A DNA stretch of 64,000 nt from Podospora pseudoanserina (taxonomy: Eukaryota; Ascomycota; Sordariomycetes; Sordariales; Podosporaceae): positions 806,001 to 870,000 of the forward strand of contig NC_085921.1 of NCBI RefSeq assembly GCF_035222485.1. Direction: 5' to 3'. A program made the translations under genes and the position numbers. This document shows, piece by piece, positions 45,113-57,011 of this stretch. Below the pieces are notes generated by a model. The model searched no databases, had not been told where the DNA came from, and saw nothing but the letters and a program-made list of their open reading frames with translations. Every line of letters starts with the position of its first letter. The stretch's first letter is position 1.

Positions 45113-47664
45113 GGTGACCAACAATCGATTCAGATGACAGGCGACAGTCTAAGCAACCTGTGCTTTTTTAGAGAGTCGGGAGTTGGCGTGAGGTGGGTGA
45201 GTGGTGCGGCGTAGTTGGTTTGTTTACTCGGTTTGAACCAGTCGCTTCTTTTGCGGTCGTCCGTTGCCTTGTCCGTCGAGTTTGCAAAACCGTGAGCCGC
45301 CAGCGTGCAGGTGTCGGTAGAGAGAGCCTGTATTTTTGGTAAAGAAACAGACTGGAAGATGAAGAACAGCTAAACGAGGCGCTGAGAGAAATTTCGAAGG
45401 GAAACCAGGGAAGAATGCGGAATGAAGACGGCGTCGAGTGAAGAGGCGCGCGCGCGCTGTGAGAATCGAAGGCGGGTTGCTTTTGGTGTCGATTGTTGGC
45501 AGGGAGAATAGTAAAAAAAGCGAGAGTATGCTGCCAAACAACGGCGACCAGTTGGCTAGTTACGCCAATGCTAAGAATTCCGCCACCTTTTCTCTCAAAA
45601 ACGACAGTGAGAAGAAGGAGATTTTGCAATCATCAAGCGGTTGCAAAAATCCATGTGGTGGTGAGAGGTGGAAATGGAAGTCTGAGTGAGAGAAGCGGAA
45701 GACGAGGGAGCATTTGGGATTAGGGGGGTCTGAGAGGAAACGGGGGACACAGCGCTTGTGTCGCGGTGCAGCAGGTCTTCTGTCGTAATGAGCGCACGGG
45801 GGGGAGCGGGAAGCGCCAATGCCTGCCAACCGTCTCTGCCAGGGTAGCGCCCGTTAATGCACGCTTGGAGATGAGATCGCCATGTTAGTGCACGACGATA
45901 CAGATGTCATGACTTGTGCCCAACGGCGGGTCGACCGCTATCTCGTGGCCGGGTGTTACAGACTGGGCTCTAACAGTTCAACCTCACAGCGCGTAGCCGA
46001 GACCGTCGAACCCCTTATTACTCAATGCAGTGCTACTGTCGGAGAATTCGATTTCTTCATCGACATACATGATGGATGGATATTTCTCATGAGCAAAACA
46101 ACAGAATGAAGAGACATTCGTATTGCATTCCAAGAGTCTTGACGCTTTCTTGGGAGGCGCTGGGCGAGACTTGGGAGGAATCGCCAAGCAGGGAATTTGA
46201 ACATGTTGTTCTCCGCGAGTTCCGTCATAGCATTCCGTTCCCTCAACGGTGAGAGGGTGCGATCATCAACACCGCCCCTCTTGCGAGCTTTCCAAGATCT
46301 TGTCTGCATCTTGCATACGCAAGCTCCATCTCTTTCTGTCACTACCAGCCACCGAACCGATAGAAAACGTTGCAAGTCCATCCTAGAAATCGGATACGGA
46401 TTGTAATGAAGGGGACTTGCACAGCCCCCCCACCAATATCCCGGCAATGAAACGGGAGCGCCCCCCCCCGCTTCAAAAAGCTCGCTCCGGTCCACGTTTC
46501 TGACCAGTCCGTTTTGTCCGTGTTGGTCGCCATGATCACGGCTCGTTTTGGGTGGGAAATCGACAGGCAAGAGCAAAAGATGCCATTTGTTTATTTACCA
46601 CTTCCCTGGTTCACAGGAGGCAGCCTTCATGATGTCTGCAGATGCGGTGGCGGCCAATCAGGTCGTGACCCCTCCCTCTGATGACATGCAGCAGGTACAA
46701 GGTGGTGTGCCCCTCCAGGCTTCAAGGTCCAGACCACTGAGGGCGCCAAGAGGTATCAATGGGAAGACGAAATCGTCAGTCTCTTGGGTTTGTGATCCAG
46801 AGTTTGGACCTGGAGAAGAAAAGACAAATGGAGTTGTCAGTCCGGTCAGTTGCTCCCGTCGAACGCACATCCATGGCGATCTCCCACTCTCAAACATTGG
46901 CGTCTCTCGGGAACTGCAACATGCGAAACGTTCCATCTGATGTCCCGCCAAGGGTCCCTGTGGTTATCATTCTTTTTGGTCTGGCCCTCACGAGACCGCG
47001 AGAATGGTGATGGCAGTTGATGAGGCGGAGCATGTTTGCTCTCTTTTTACGAGCTTGATTTTTGATGACCGGACAGCCTCTCCGGGGAGTGACGCTTGAG
47101 TATAAGTAGATACAGTTGAACCGAGCGCAGCGCTACTTGACACATGTGGCTGCCGCTGGTCATCCCATGTCGAGCATGAGAAACGGCGACGGTGACACTC
47201 ATCCTTCAAATAGCTTGGGCCTTCTTATATGGTGTCCCGTGAAGCCAAATGATCCTCTCGCAGGCACAGGCGCGGCTCCCAGATTAAACAAGATGGACAC
47301 AAGGTCCATCTGGCTCAAGGTCTTGATGGTCACTTACACACAAACTTGGCAGGGGTTAGGGCCCAGAGAGAGGTTGTCTAATCTGACCTCTGACTTCCCT
47401 CGCTAGAGGGTTAGGGTCTCCCTGCATCAGCTTTATTAGATGCACACGATAAGATAACATGTCTCCCACATGCCAATGACCTCATGTGAAGGTAGCTCTA
47501 AGCAACTACCCCCACCATCATCGCTAGCATCACCGTATAGACTAGACAGCTATTGGCGACTATCCTCACTGCATCTTGGAACAATCAACCGTTGAACCGT
47601 CTCTGAACCCAAGACCCTGTACCTAAACTCCCACCCATCTGCCCACCCGGCACCTCCGACAAAC
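45113..47664. other. 2.5 kb divergent intergenic region, no gene seen
   Basis: Promoters of the FLC-like gene (left) and oma1 (right). Frames of up to 184 codons overlap antisense partners and show no domain. Confidence 0.5.
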
Positions 47665-48876
47665 ATGTTCCTCCTCCGCCGACCACCTCGGTTCAGACCA
47701 TCCCGCATCTTCAGCCATGTCCCCCACCAAAAGCCAACACCCAGATCACCACCACCACCATCACCACAATCCCTCCGCTCCTATCCCCAATCAAGATGGC
47801 ACTCCACCAAATCCCCTCCCCCAGAAGAAGAGGAAATCCACCAGCGCATCATCCCCCACAAGCGCAACCCCTACAACCCCTCCAACAACCGCAACCCCTA
47901 CTCCTACCGAACCTACAACAATGACCACTACATCCGCCTCCAAGCCGCCGAGCCCCTCCGTGGCCCATCAAAGATTACAACCACAGCCGTAATAGCCATC
48001 GCCACAACCGCCGGCCTCCTCTTTTACTTTGCGAACCTCGAAAAGGTGCCCGTGTCCAACCGCACCCGGTTCAACGTCTACGGACCAGACTCCTCCACCC
48101 TAAAGTCAGTAGCCGAGATGAGCTACAAGAGGTTGTTGATCGAACTGCAAGATCAAGGAGCGAGGATACTACCCGAGTGGGATCCACGGACTGTGAGAGT
48201 GAGGAGGGTGATGCAGAGACTCATTCCCTTTAGCGGAATGGGCGCGAATCAGGACTGGGAAATCTTCGTCATCGACGCCCCAAACCAAGCCAACGCTTTT
48301 GTCCTGCCCGGCGGAAAAGTCTTTGTGTTCAGCGGCATCATGAACCTCGCCCGAGGCGACAGCGCCCTCGCCACCGTTCTAGGTCACGAGATAGCCCACA
48401 ATGTCGCTGGGCATTTTGGCGAGAGGCTGTCGCAGGACATTGGGAAGAATATCCTTTTGTTCAGTCTCATGCTGCTTGGGGGGGTGATTGGGATTGGGCC
48501 GTTGATTGCGGGGTGGTTTGGGACGAGCGTGATTGATATCACTTTTGGGAACCCGATGAGCAGACTTCAGGAGACGGAGGCGGATTATATTGGGTTGATG
48601 ATGATGAGTGAGGCGTGTTTTGACCCGAGGGATGCGGTGGGGTTTTGGGGGCGGATGGAGATGGTGGGACAGAGGGAGGTTGCGAGGGGAGGAGTGGATG
48701 TACCGGAGTGGGCGAGCACGCATCCGAGCAATGCTAATCGGATAAAGAAGATACAGGAGTGGCTGCCCGAGGCGATGAGGAAGAGGGAGGATAGTGATTG
48801 TAGTACTACTGGGTCGACGGCGGATGCGTTCAGGCGGGCGTTGGAGACGGGGGGGTTTATTATTATGGGGTGGTGA
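47665..48876 (+). CDS. oma1: Mitochondrial inner-membrane metallopeptidase Oma1
   Basis: M48-family zinc peptidase of the inner membrane that acts in stress-induced protein turnover (with Yme1-type proteases) and, in animals, OPA1 cleavage. Single exon, 403 residues. The first 100 residues are basic and Ser/Pro/Arg-rich, as expected of a mitochondrial presequence. One helix, TTAVIAIATTAGLLFYFANL, lies at about 107-127. The zinc motif GHEIAHNVAGH is near residue 240, with the third ligand in RLQETEADYIG near 300, so the active site looks complete. A hydrophobic segment NILLFSLMLLGGVIGIGPLI lies between them. The C-terminus ends in TGGFIIMGW. The coding strand is C-rich up to about 48400 and then G-rich. 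Confidence 0.92.
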   Translation: MFLLRRPPRFRPSRIFSHVPHQKPTPRSPPPPSPQSLRSYPQSRWHSTKSPPPEEEEIHQRIIPHKRNPYNPSNNRNPYSYRTYNNDHYIRLQAAEPLRGPSKITTTAVIAIATTAGLLFYFANLEKVPVSNRTRFNVYGPDSSTLKSVAEMSYKRLLIELQDQGARILPEWDPRTVRVRRVMQRLIPFSGMGANQDWEIFVIDAPNQANAFVLPGGKVFVFSGIMNLARGDSALATVLGHEIAHNVAGHFGERLSQDIGKNILLFSLMLLGGVIGIGPLIAGWFGTSVIDITFGNPMSRLQETEADYIGLMMMSEACFDPRDAVGFWGRMEMVGQREVARGGVDVPEWASTHPSNANRIKKIQEWLPEAMRKREDSDCSTTGSTADAFRRALETGGFIIMGW

Positions 48877-49617
48877 GGGGGAGCGGTGTGGGGGAGGGAA
48901 ATGCTCCGTTCCAAGGGATAGGATTGTGATTTTCTAGCGTGGAGTTGGGGACATTTTGTTTTGCCACCCGTGAGGGTATGTAACATGAAGGGCAGTGTAT
49001 GAGAGAGGGATGTAAAGTAGTTGCTGGGCTGTCTACACCACTTGATCAATTTACAGAGGGAATAAATCATCCAAGGGCCGCCAACCATGGTTGCCATTGA
49101 TCCGAACCCAAACAAAGTCTTGGATACTGAAATCAAATATCGGATAGGCGAACTGTCAAGCTCAGACTATGTATCATCTACAAGCAATGCAAGCCCGGAT
49201 AGTGGATAGTTGAAGCTGAGATCTTATATTGGGAGTGGCATCATGGTGTTGCTTCAAGATATGTGACAAATCACTCTTTAGAAATCTCTTGCCCGTGTGA
49301 CTCTTGTAATCATGAATCTATAGATATCACCGGCCACACCCTCTCTTACAAGCCTTTACCCACATCAAAACCACCAAGCAAGATGAATCCAAACATCTCC
49401 ACTTCGAAGGAACAACATCGCCCCTTTTCTCTATCATATCCATACCTATACAAATACTAAACACAGTGGTATCACTCCCCATTCCACTCCCCATTCCACT
49501 CCCCATTCCACTCCCCATTCCACTCCCCATTCCACTCCCCATTCCACTCCCCATTCCACTCCCCATTCCACTCCCTTTCCCTCCCCTTCCATTCCCTCTC
49601 CCCTTATCAACCTCCCC
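48877..49617. other. Intergenic between convergent oma1 and MIC12
   Basis: Two 3' UTRs and a 12-bp minisatellite. No gene seen. Confidence 0.5.
49473..49574. repeat. 12-bp minisatellite, about 8.5 copies
   Basis: Unit CACTCCCCATTC, tandem and essentially perfect, ending 43 bp from the MIC12 stop codon and thus probably within its 3' UTR. A less regular CCCTTTCC tract follows. Confidence 0.95.
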
Positions 49618-50410
49618 TCAGATCAGCGCCAACCCCCCAAAATCCCTCTCATCAATCGGCTTATACCTCTCCGCCAAAACCTCCTCCACAGTCCTCTCCA
49701 ACCGCCTCTCCCTCTTCGCCTGGTCAAACCTCTCCGCCAGCGCCCTCTCAATCTCACTCACACCCTCCAACTTAGCCTCAAGCTTCCCCTCCAGCTTCTC
49801 CTCCGCCAAGTAAACCTTTGCCTTTGCCTTTCCATAAACCTCCTTCCCCTTCTCCACCGTCCTCTCAACAACCTCCCCAATCTTTTTTTCTGCTCTGAAA
49901 AGTCCCTTCTCAGCCGTCTGCCATCCTTCTCTGCTTGCGTCTGCTACTCGCTCCTTGATGGCGGGGGCATTATGCGCCAGGTCGACGACGGCGGAGGAGG
50001 CGGTTGATTCGATAGCAGGGGAGTGGGACTGGGCCCAGTTTACTGCGGCGATGACCTCTGAGTTCCAGCGGGACTTTGCCTCTTCTAGGAAGGAGGTGGT
50101 GGTGGAGGCGAGGGTTTGGCGGGGGATGTAGGTGTGTGTGCCGTCGGTGGTGATGTAGGATGATTTGCGGGGGGGGAGGGTGGAAGAAGACAGGGGGTTG
50201 AGGGTGTCGAGGGTGTGGGATTGGGAGCGGAGGAGGGTGGATTGGACTTCGCGGTTGCGGCCGTGGGTGTGGAGGGCTAGGTAGGTTAGGGAGAGGGTGA
50301 GGGTTAGGCCTCCGGTCTGTTTGTTATGTGGCTGGTTAGAAATGAATGGGAAGGGTAAAAAGGGGGAAGGGGGAAAGGGGGGAACATGCGAAGCCGGCTA
50401 TGAAGCCCAT
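49618..50410 (-). CDS. MIC12: MICOS complex subunit Mic12 (Aim5 family)
   Basis: Fungal MICOS subunit that helps hold crista junctions in the mitochondrial inner membrane. A 21-nt first exon (50410-50390, MGFIAGF) splices to 50316-49618 (TGGLTLTLSLTYLALHTHGR), giving 239 residues. The 73-bp intron begins GCATGT and ends ACAG: a GC-AG intron, since the only nearby GT gives the wrong frame. The joined N-terminus forms the single membrane helix and the family's start. The rest is helical and charged, with EAKSRWNSEVIAAVNWAQS in the middle and the conserved end AERYKPIDERD. It diverges from MRPL8 across 557 bp. The coding strand is C-rich in the first half and G-rich in the second, switching near 49930. 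Confidence 0.88.
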
Positions 50411-50967
50411 TTTGGTGTTTGTCGGTGGTGGTGATGATGGTATGAACCCTGAAGGTGCGCGATTAGGGGAGGAGCGCGCAAAGGCGCAACGCGGTGACCC
50501 GGTGGTCGGAGGTTATGCGATGCTCAAAGGCAGGAAGGAATGGAAAAGCTGCAGTTAATTGACGCTTCCCCAACTGAAGCGCATGTTGTTCAGATAACCG
50601 TTGGAAGCACCAAGTCCACGAAGTGACGTAGAGAGATGGGCTTGTGAACAACAGCAAACAGGGACCCAAGGGGCACCCGGGCTTGGCACTCATCCCGACA
50701 CCGTTAGCCCCCACTTGTAGCTTTTGCGCTCCCGGCCGGCAAAAGAGACGGCCGGCGCTGATAAGATCAAAAATTCATAGGTACCGTACCGGAGCGCAAA
50801 GACACACAACACACCAGTTGCCCATCCCGCCGAGGCGCATCCGAACCCACCCACCACCCCGGCGCACCCATTGACGACGACGACGACGACAACTTTGACA
50901 CCCCAGCCTTCCCCAACCCAACCTCCCCACCTCTAACCTACCTAACCCCCCAAAACAAACCTTCAAA
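50411..50967. promoter_or_regulatory. Bidirectional promoter between MIC12 and MRPL8
   Basis: 557 bp between two divergent mitochondrial-protein genes. It is C-rich on the plus strand near the MRPL8 start, with a short GAC repeat at about 50874-50890. A shared promoter is inferred from spacing alone. Confidence 0.45.
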
Positions 50968-51600
50968 ATGGCCGGCGGCCACGTCAAATACCGCCACCTC
51001 TCCCGCACTTCCTCCCACCGTCAAGCCCTCCTCCGCAACCTCGTCACCGAGCTCGTCCGCCAGGAGTCAATCCACACAACATGGCCCAAAGCCAAAGAAG
51101 CCCAGCGCCTCGCAGAAAAGCTCATCACCTATGCCAAAAAGAACAACGAAACCAGCAGGAGACAAGCCCAAGGCATCCTCTTTGTACGTCCCTTCCCCCT
51201 CCTCCCCTTCCCCACCGCCCCCTCTAACTAGCAAATATAGACCCCCGACGAACTAATGCCCAAACTCTTCGGCCCCATCCGCGAGCGCTACCTCAACCGC
51301 CCCGGCGGCTACACCCGCGTCCTCCGCACCATGCCCAAAAACAAGTTCGACCAGGGCGACTCCGCCATCCTCGAGCTAGTCGACGGGCCAAAGGACATGA
51401 GATTTGCCATCACCGCCGCCGCTGTGGCAAGAGACAGGAAATTGGGGACGGGACACACGGACATCACGATTAAAAATATCCAAAAGGTCACGCAGTTTAG
51501 GCCTGAGGGGAGGGATCAGTTTGAGGAGATGGTTGAAAAGGTTGCCGGGTTGCAGCTGAACATGAATGAGCTCAAGGACAAGGCGGTAAAGAAGGAGTAG
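50968..51600 (+). CDS. MRPL8: Mitochondrial ribosomal protein bL17m (yeast Mrpl8)
   Basis: Large-subunit mitoribosome protein. Exons 50968-51183 and 51241-51600 join over a 57-bp intron to 191 residues. The bL17 fold is clear: KYRHLSRTSSHRQALLRNLV, then TELVRQESIHTTWPKAKEAQ and AEKLITYAKK. After the splice come LFGPIRERYLNRPGGYTRVL and the last strand AILELVDG. The C-terminal extension (about 140-191) is the fungal mitochondrial addition. There is no obvious long presequence; like other bL17m proteins the basic N-terminus probably serves for import. Confidence 0.95.
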
Positions 51601-51830
51601 ATCAGACAAGATGGGTGTGTTTTGTATAATATGGGGGTGGGAAGGTGGTGGTGGGAAACATGCGCGCAAACAATTCTTCACAAGTGTAATTTTACAAAAC
51701 AGCTAGAACAAAAAGGCATGTATGGGAGGGCTGAAAACCACCGGAAGGTGGGGGGCAAAAAACATAAAGAACGAGCAAAAACGATTAAAAACTAGATTGA
51801 ATCTTCTCTATACGCATCCGGGTGAAGAGA

Positions 51831-54137
51831 CTATACAAAATCAAAAGTGTCCCCCTGCTCCTTGATCATCTTTCCTACCCTCGAAGTCCCCACAATCCTC
51901 TCCAGCTTCATCAAGTCATACTTGCTAAACATCACCCTGACCACTCCCTGTCCGTGCTCCACCATCAAGCTCTGCTCGCTCTTCTGGAGGTAGCCACCCG
52001 CAATCTCTCGGTAGAAAAGCGGGTTGTCCGGTAACGAGTACATAATCACCCTCTTGACACCCTTGATCTGATACCGTCTAAAGTGGTGGGCTCGCTCGGT
52101 GTACAGCAGCACCTTGTGCCTTCCCGTCAGGAAATGAGACCTCGCCCTGGAAGCCTCGGGGATGTCCGCGTATTCGGATATGGTACCAAAGGTGACAGAC
52201 TCCACGATGGGGTTATTGGCGAAGAAGTTTCTGACCCGGACAAAGTCGAGATAGGAAGGGATGAAGATGAGGGTGCCGTTGGCGTCTTTGGCATTGCGCT
52301 TGGTGAGAAGAGGCACGATGGCCTTGGTGAAGTAGTTGAAACGGGCGTCTGGGTCGGCGGCGACGGTGGGGGCGTCGAAGCGGCTGAATGTTTGGCGAGC
52401 CTTGACAGGGAGATATTGGATTGTGCCGGGGCATTCTTGTTGGAGACGGACTTTGCCGGCCCAGTTGTGACAGTGGGCACGCATGAGCTCGGCCAGTTCG
52501 GGGGTGTTGAAGGCTGAGAATACGACAGTCTGGCGAAAATACTTGGCCTGATCGTCGAGGTACCAGCTGCGGACACGGCTAAAGTCGCAGCCGTGGGCGT
52601 CCTTGGGCTGGATGTTGAGGTGCTCGAAGATAAACTCGACGTGCTCCCAGTTCTGCATCAGGAGAGCGTCGGCTTGATCGACAATGACGAGCTCGATCGA
52701 CGAGAGGAAGTCAAAGTCGACCTTTCTTTCTTCTTCGGAACCGATGGCCATACGGAGACCCAGAGGACTGGCAAAGATGATGTCCGAGTTGTAGAACTGA
52801 GAAAAGTACTTGACAGACTTGCGGGTGAACTTCATCCCGAGGCGGAACATGTCGTCGTCGTTGCCTGAGAAGAGGTCCCGGAAATCTTCTGGCTTGTCAT
52901 CAGAGAACTTGGAAAGCTTTTCGATATATCCGTCTTCAAAACGCTTCCTGTTCTCCTGCTGGTCTGGTTGGCAAACAGAAAGAATGCTGTCGACCATCTT
53001 GACACATGACTGCCTAGTTGGGAGTAGCATGAGAACTTTGGGACGGGTGAAGCCCTGATCCCTAAGCTCGAGGTCTTCGTTGGCATCGGCTTTGGCGAGT
53101 CTGGCGTTGTTCTTGATCACTCGGTCGCGGGTCTTGTAAAGATGATTGAGAGCATGCAAGGCCGCCAGATTCCGAAGATCCTGTGATGATCCAACTGTTC
53201 TGTCGCAGTACAGCATATCCCGGTAGTTGAAAAGGAACGGTGCCACGGTCTTCTCAACAGAGCCAAAGGTTGATCTTTTGGATTCCATAACCTCCTTCAG
53301 CCGTTTTTTGAGATGCAGATTCGAAACACTCGTTATTGGTGCTGGTAATGGCAACTCCTGTCCATCCTCAGTCTGTGGATAACTCCAATAGGCCCTGGTG
53401 GACTCAAAAGGCTGCCGTTGCATCTTCCATTTTCCGTTTTGCGCAGCTCGCACTCTTGCCGGTACTGTGTTTTCGTCGGGGTTTGAGATGTGAGTTTCGA
53501 ATGGGTCGGTCTCGTCCAGATCATCGTCCTCATCAAAGAGATCTTCGGGTTGGATATCAGCGGGGTCCTCCTCAGCCTCTTCAACTTCGTCAACATCTCT
53601 TTGCTCTTCCTGCTCATCGTCTCTCTCATCCTCGTCGCCAGATTCTGGCGCTGGCGCTGCCTCTGGTTGATTGTCCTCTGCTGGAGCATGGTCAAGCTTT
53701 CTCCTCTTTGCCTTTTGCGGGTTAGTCTCAATGAGTCTCTTCATGAGATTTACATATGGCTGAGCGGACGTGGCATCCTCCTCCTCATCCGAATCCGAAT
53801 CAACAAGACTCATGACATCAGACTGCTCCTCCTCCTCATCTGGAACACCTTCATCTTCACTTTGGGAATCACTGAATTCTGTCAGTCAGGACCTTTTTGT
53901 TTCAACGAGTTGAATGACCTACTCATCATTCGCAAGTCGTGCGCTGTCAAACTTGGCGCTGCGTGGTTCTGTCGGTGTGCGTGCTCTTCCTCGCCCTCTA
54001 CCTCTCGTTCCACCTCTTCCTCGGGATGCAAATCCTCCTCTTGCGCCGCCTCTTGATCCTCCACGCGAGCCTCCACGCGAGCCTCCACGCGAGCCTCCCC
54101 GAGGTCCTCCTCTAAATCCTGCACCTCTTGGTCCCAT
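51831..54137 (-). CDS. utp25: U3 snoRNP protein Utp25 (DEF/digestive-organ-expansion family)
   Basis: Nucleolar factor of the small-subunit processome, needed for early pre-18S rRNA cuts. Exons 54137-53923 and 53871-51831 join over a 51-bp intron (acceptor TTCAG) to 751 residues. The start is an RGG-type domain ([10 protein letters not shown] and repeated RGGS units, residues 1-60), followed by acidic stretches. Then comes the helicase-like core that has lost catalytic motifs: [41 protein letters not shown] (QAD where DEAD helicases have DEAD) and [19 protein letters not shown]. It ends [10 protein letters not shown] nearer acceptor seven bases earlier breaks the frame. It diverges from eif3f. 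Confidence 0.92.
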
Positions 54138-54747
54138 CTTTGACCTTTGAGTGAATGATTTTGTGATGCAATTTGACTGCAACAAGTCAATCGATGGCAG
54201 TTTGCCAGAAAAGCTGTATAAATTTATTTTATTTTCAGCCTTGCCGCGCCGGCAATCCAGTAAGCCCCATGCCAAGAGACAAACCAACAGGGGTCGTTAG
54301 AAGTGCCCCACTGAAAGCCGTTCGCAGAGGTCCCGCTGAAAAAAAGATGGGCAGCCTCGCGGGTGCTGCAGAGTTGAAAGAAAACTGCCCAAAAACTGCC
54401 CCGCCACTTATCAGCTTATCTTAGCGCGCACAACCACACAGGTCCCGCATCTGCTGCAAAACCAAAAATTCGAGGTCTGACCCCAGCCCACCGCAGGCTC
54501 AGGCTCAGGTTCGTGCCAGTTGAGTTGAAAGAAAGAGAAGGGTCCATTTTTTGCTGGCCAGTGACGAATCTCCTCCCCGACCCGCTCAGAGGCAGACTTC
54601 CCTTGTCTCCTCCCCCCATAATCTACTCCATAGCTGGCCGTCAATTTTCCCTTTGCCTTACCCCGGGGTCCAACGTCCACTCATTCCCGATAATCGTCCA
54701 TCACCACTCCCAAACCACCACCCCGAGACCACCCGAGACCACTCAAC
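54138..54747. promoter_or_regulatory. Bidirectional promoter between utp25 and eif3f
   Basis: 610 bp between two divergent genes for ribosome production and translation. No TATA-like element stands out; C-rich tracts precede the eif3f start. Confidence 0.4.
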
Positions 54748-55981
54748 ATGGCTGTCGACCAGGAGAACTTTGTCCACCTCACCAGGCCGCTTGCGCCCAC
54801 CCTCCTGGGCTTCGGTGCCGGTAGCGCCCCGCTTACCGTCAACATCCAGCCCCAAGTATGCCAGCCCCTCCTATCCTACCTACTACTCCCGGACCGGCAC
54901 TCTTCCCCCAATGGCACCTTGATGTCTAGACTGGGTGTCATGCTGTACGATCGCATTCTTGGAAGGCTAACCGTGCCACCTCTAGTCTGTCTTCTCCATC
55001 ATCGACCATGCCGTCCGCCGCGATATCAACGGCTCCAACTCGAACCGCGTAATCGGCGCCCTCGTTGGCACCCGCAGCGAAGATGGAAGCGAGGTCGAGG
55101 TCCGCTCTGCTTTCGCCATCCCCCACGTCGAGACCGACGACCAAGTCGAAGTCGATGTCGATTACCAAAAGAACATGCTCGCTTTGACTCTCAAGGCCGC
55201 CCCCCGCGAGCAGCTTCTCGGCTGGTACACCACCTCCCACGAGCTCAACTCCTTCTCGGCCCTTATCCAAAACTTCTTCGCCTCCCCAGAGACCGGCACC
55301 TTCCCCCACCCCGCCGTCCACCTCACCATCTCTTCCGACGCCGGCAGCGCCATCTCCACAAAGACGTACGTCTCCGCTCCGGTGACGGTTGTCTCTGAGC
55401 GCGCCGCCGATACCTGTCTCTTCATTGAGGTTCCTCACAAGCTGTTGATCGCCGACTCGGACCGCTCTGCCCTGAGCACCGTCTCCTCGGCCGCCCATAC
55501 CGAAGCTCGCGCCGCCCCTGTTGTCTCGGATATTGAGAACCTCGCCCAATCGCTCGAGGTTGTCTCTGACCTGTTGGAGCGTGTTTCCGGATTCGTCGGT
55601 GAGGTCCTCGACGAGGAGCGTGACGGCTCCCACGCCCTCGGGCAGTATCTTATGAACGCCTTGTCTCTTGCGCCCAAGGTGTCCAACCTCCAGATCGAGA
55701 ACGACTTCAACAACCACATCCAGGACGTCCTCATGGTCAGCTACCTGGCCAACACGATCCGCACCCAGATCGACCTGTCGCAGCGTCTTGCCACAGCCAC
55801 CATTGTCGGATTTGGCGGCGAGGCCGGTGAGAAGAAGGAGGGCGAGGAGGGCGAGAAGAAGGAGGGCCGTGAGGGCGGCGGTGGCGGTCGCGGAAGGGGA
55901 GGGAAGCGTGGTGGTCGTGGCGGTGGCCGTGGTGGAAATCAACAAAGGGAACCGAGGGAGCCCCGGGAGAATGGCGAGTAG
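54748..55981 (+). CDS. eif3f: Translation initiation factor eIF3 subunit F
   Basis: MPN-domain subunit of eIF3. Exons 54748-54855 and 54986-55981 (130-bp intron) give 367 residues. The domain starts at [10 protein letters not shown], continues with [12 protein letters not shown] and [14 protein letters not shown], and reads [12 protein letters not shown] where catalytic JAMM proteases have their His-Ser-His site (about 112-124). The metal site is therefore incomplete, as is usual in eIF3f. A long helical region ([38 protein letters not shown]) follows. The last 60 residues are a Lys/Glu-rich then RGG-rich tail, a fungal addition that could bind RNA. Confidence 0.95.
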
Positions 55982-57011
55982 AAGAAGAAGAAGACTCTTG
56001 AAAAATAGATGATGGTCTTGTTCGGTTTCTTGTGCACTGATATCCTCCTCTTCTTTTGTCTGCTTTTCGACGGAAAAGAAACGAAAATGTTGTTTTTCTT
56101 GGTTCTCTCAAAAAGCAGGGTTTTTGCGGCGGGATATTATATGGGGGTCTGTCTACATGGGAAAGAAAGTCATGGCGTTCTTTTTTATAGGAAAGGGGAA
56201 ATAAAAACATTCTAAAAAGCGTGATCTGGGGAAGTCTAGCTGATGATGTGAGTAAGAAGGGTCTAATAGGGGGCATGATCGGCAAGAAGTCATGGCAAAA
56301 GTGACGGGTAGGAAAGTGACGGGTAGGAAAGTGACGGGTAGGAGGTTGTTGTGTGCGGGAAAGTTGGGTAACATAATGTCAGACACGGATTTGTGTTCAA
56401 GAGACTGCGCACATCCCTAACCAACAACAAACCCCCTACTACCACATAAACATCAGGTCGATAGTATCTACAGTTCATCTTCCCCAAGAACCACACTTGA
56501 CACATCACGCATGCACAATTAATCCGCAGTTAACAGACCCTGTATTGCCTATCTCACATCTATAAAAACCCTCGCCACACCCCCAACACGAAACAAATAC
56601 AACATTATATCGCATTAATTCTATGTTGAGAGAGGCCTCTACTCCTGCTGTAACAATTCCACTCGCCTCCCCCTTCCCCCGATTCCGTCTTCCCTCCTCC
56701 CCTCTGCAACCCCAACAAGAGAAAGAAAGAGCTAGAGTGGGGATGATGAGAGGAAGATGCCCGCTAACCTTTTGAAAAACACACCCGTTCAATTTTTTCT
56801 TCATTCAAGGTTGTTGAACACCACCCTTGATAGGAAAAGAGAAAGCACAACCCCTCCCTGTACGCCTAAAACGCCTCGATGCAGTTCACGTCCCGCCACC
56901 CACCCAAGCCAACAAAAACCCAGACTTTTGCGCCTTCATGAACTTTACGTTATCCATTTCGAACCCTCTTACTCGAACGACACACACTTTGTTGATTAGG
57001 GATTCTCATCA
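55982..57011. other. Intergenic between convergent genes
   Basis: 3' UTRs of eif3f and the R3H gene. A 15-bp tandem triplicate lies at 56301-56343. No gene seen. Confidence 0.5.
56301..56343. repeat. 15-bp tandem repeat, nearly three copies
   Basis: Unit GTGACGGGTAGGAAA repeated at 56301, 56316 and 56331, the last truncated to GTGACGGGTAGGA. Confidence 0.95.

Noticed and set aside
51831-54137. Possible active DEAD-box helicase
   Set aside because: The fold is helicase-like but the walker B position reads DQAD and no P-loop GKT is seen; it matches Utp25 instead.
54938-55945. 335-codon minus-strand frame
   Set aside because: Antisense to eif3f exon 2, which has the MPN domain.
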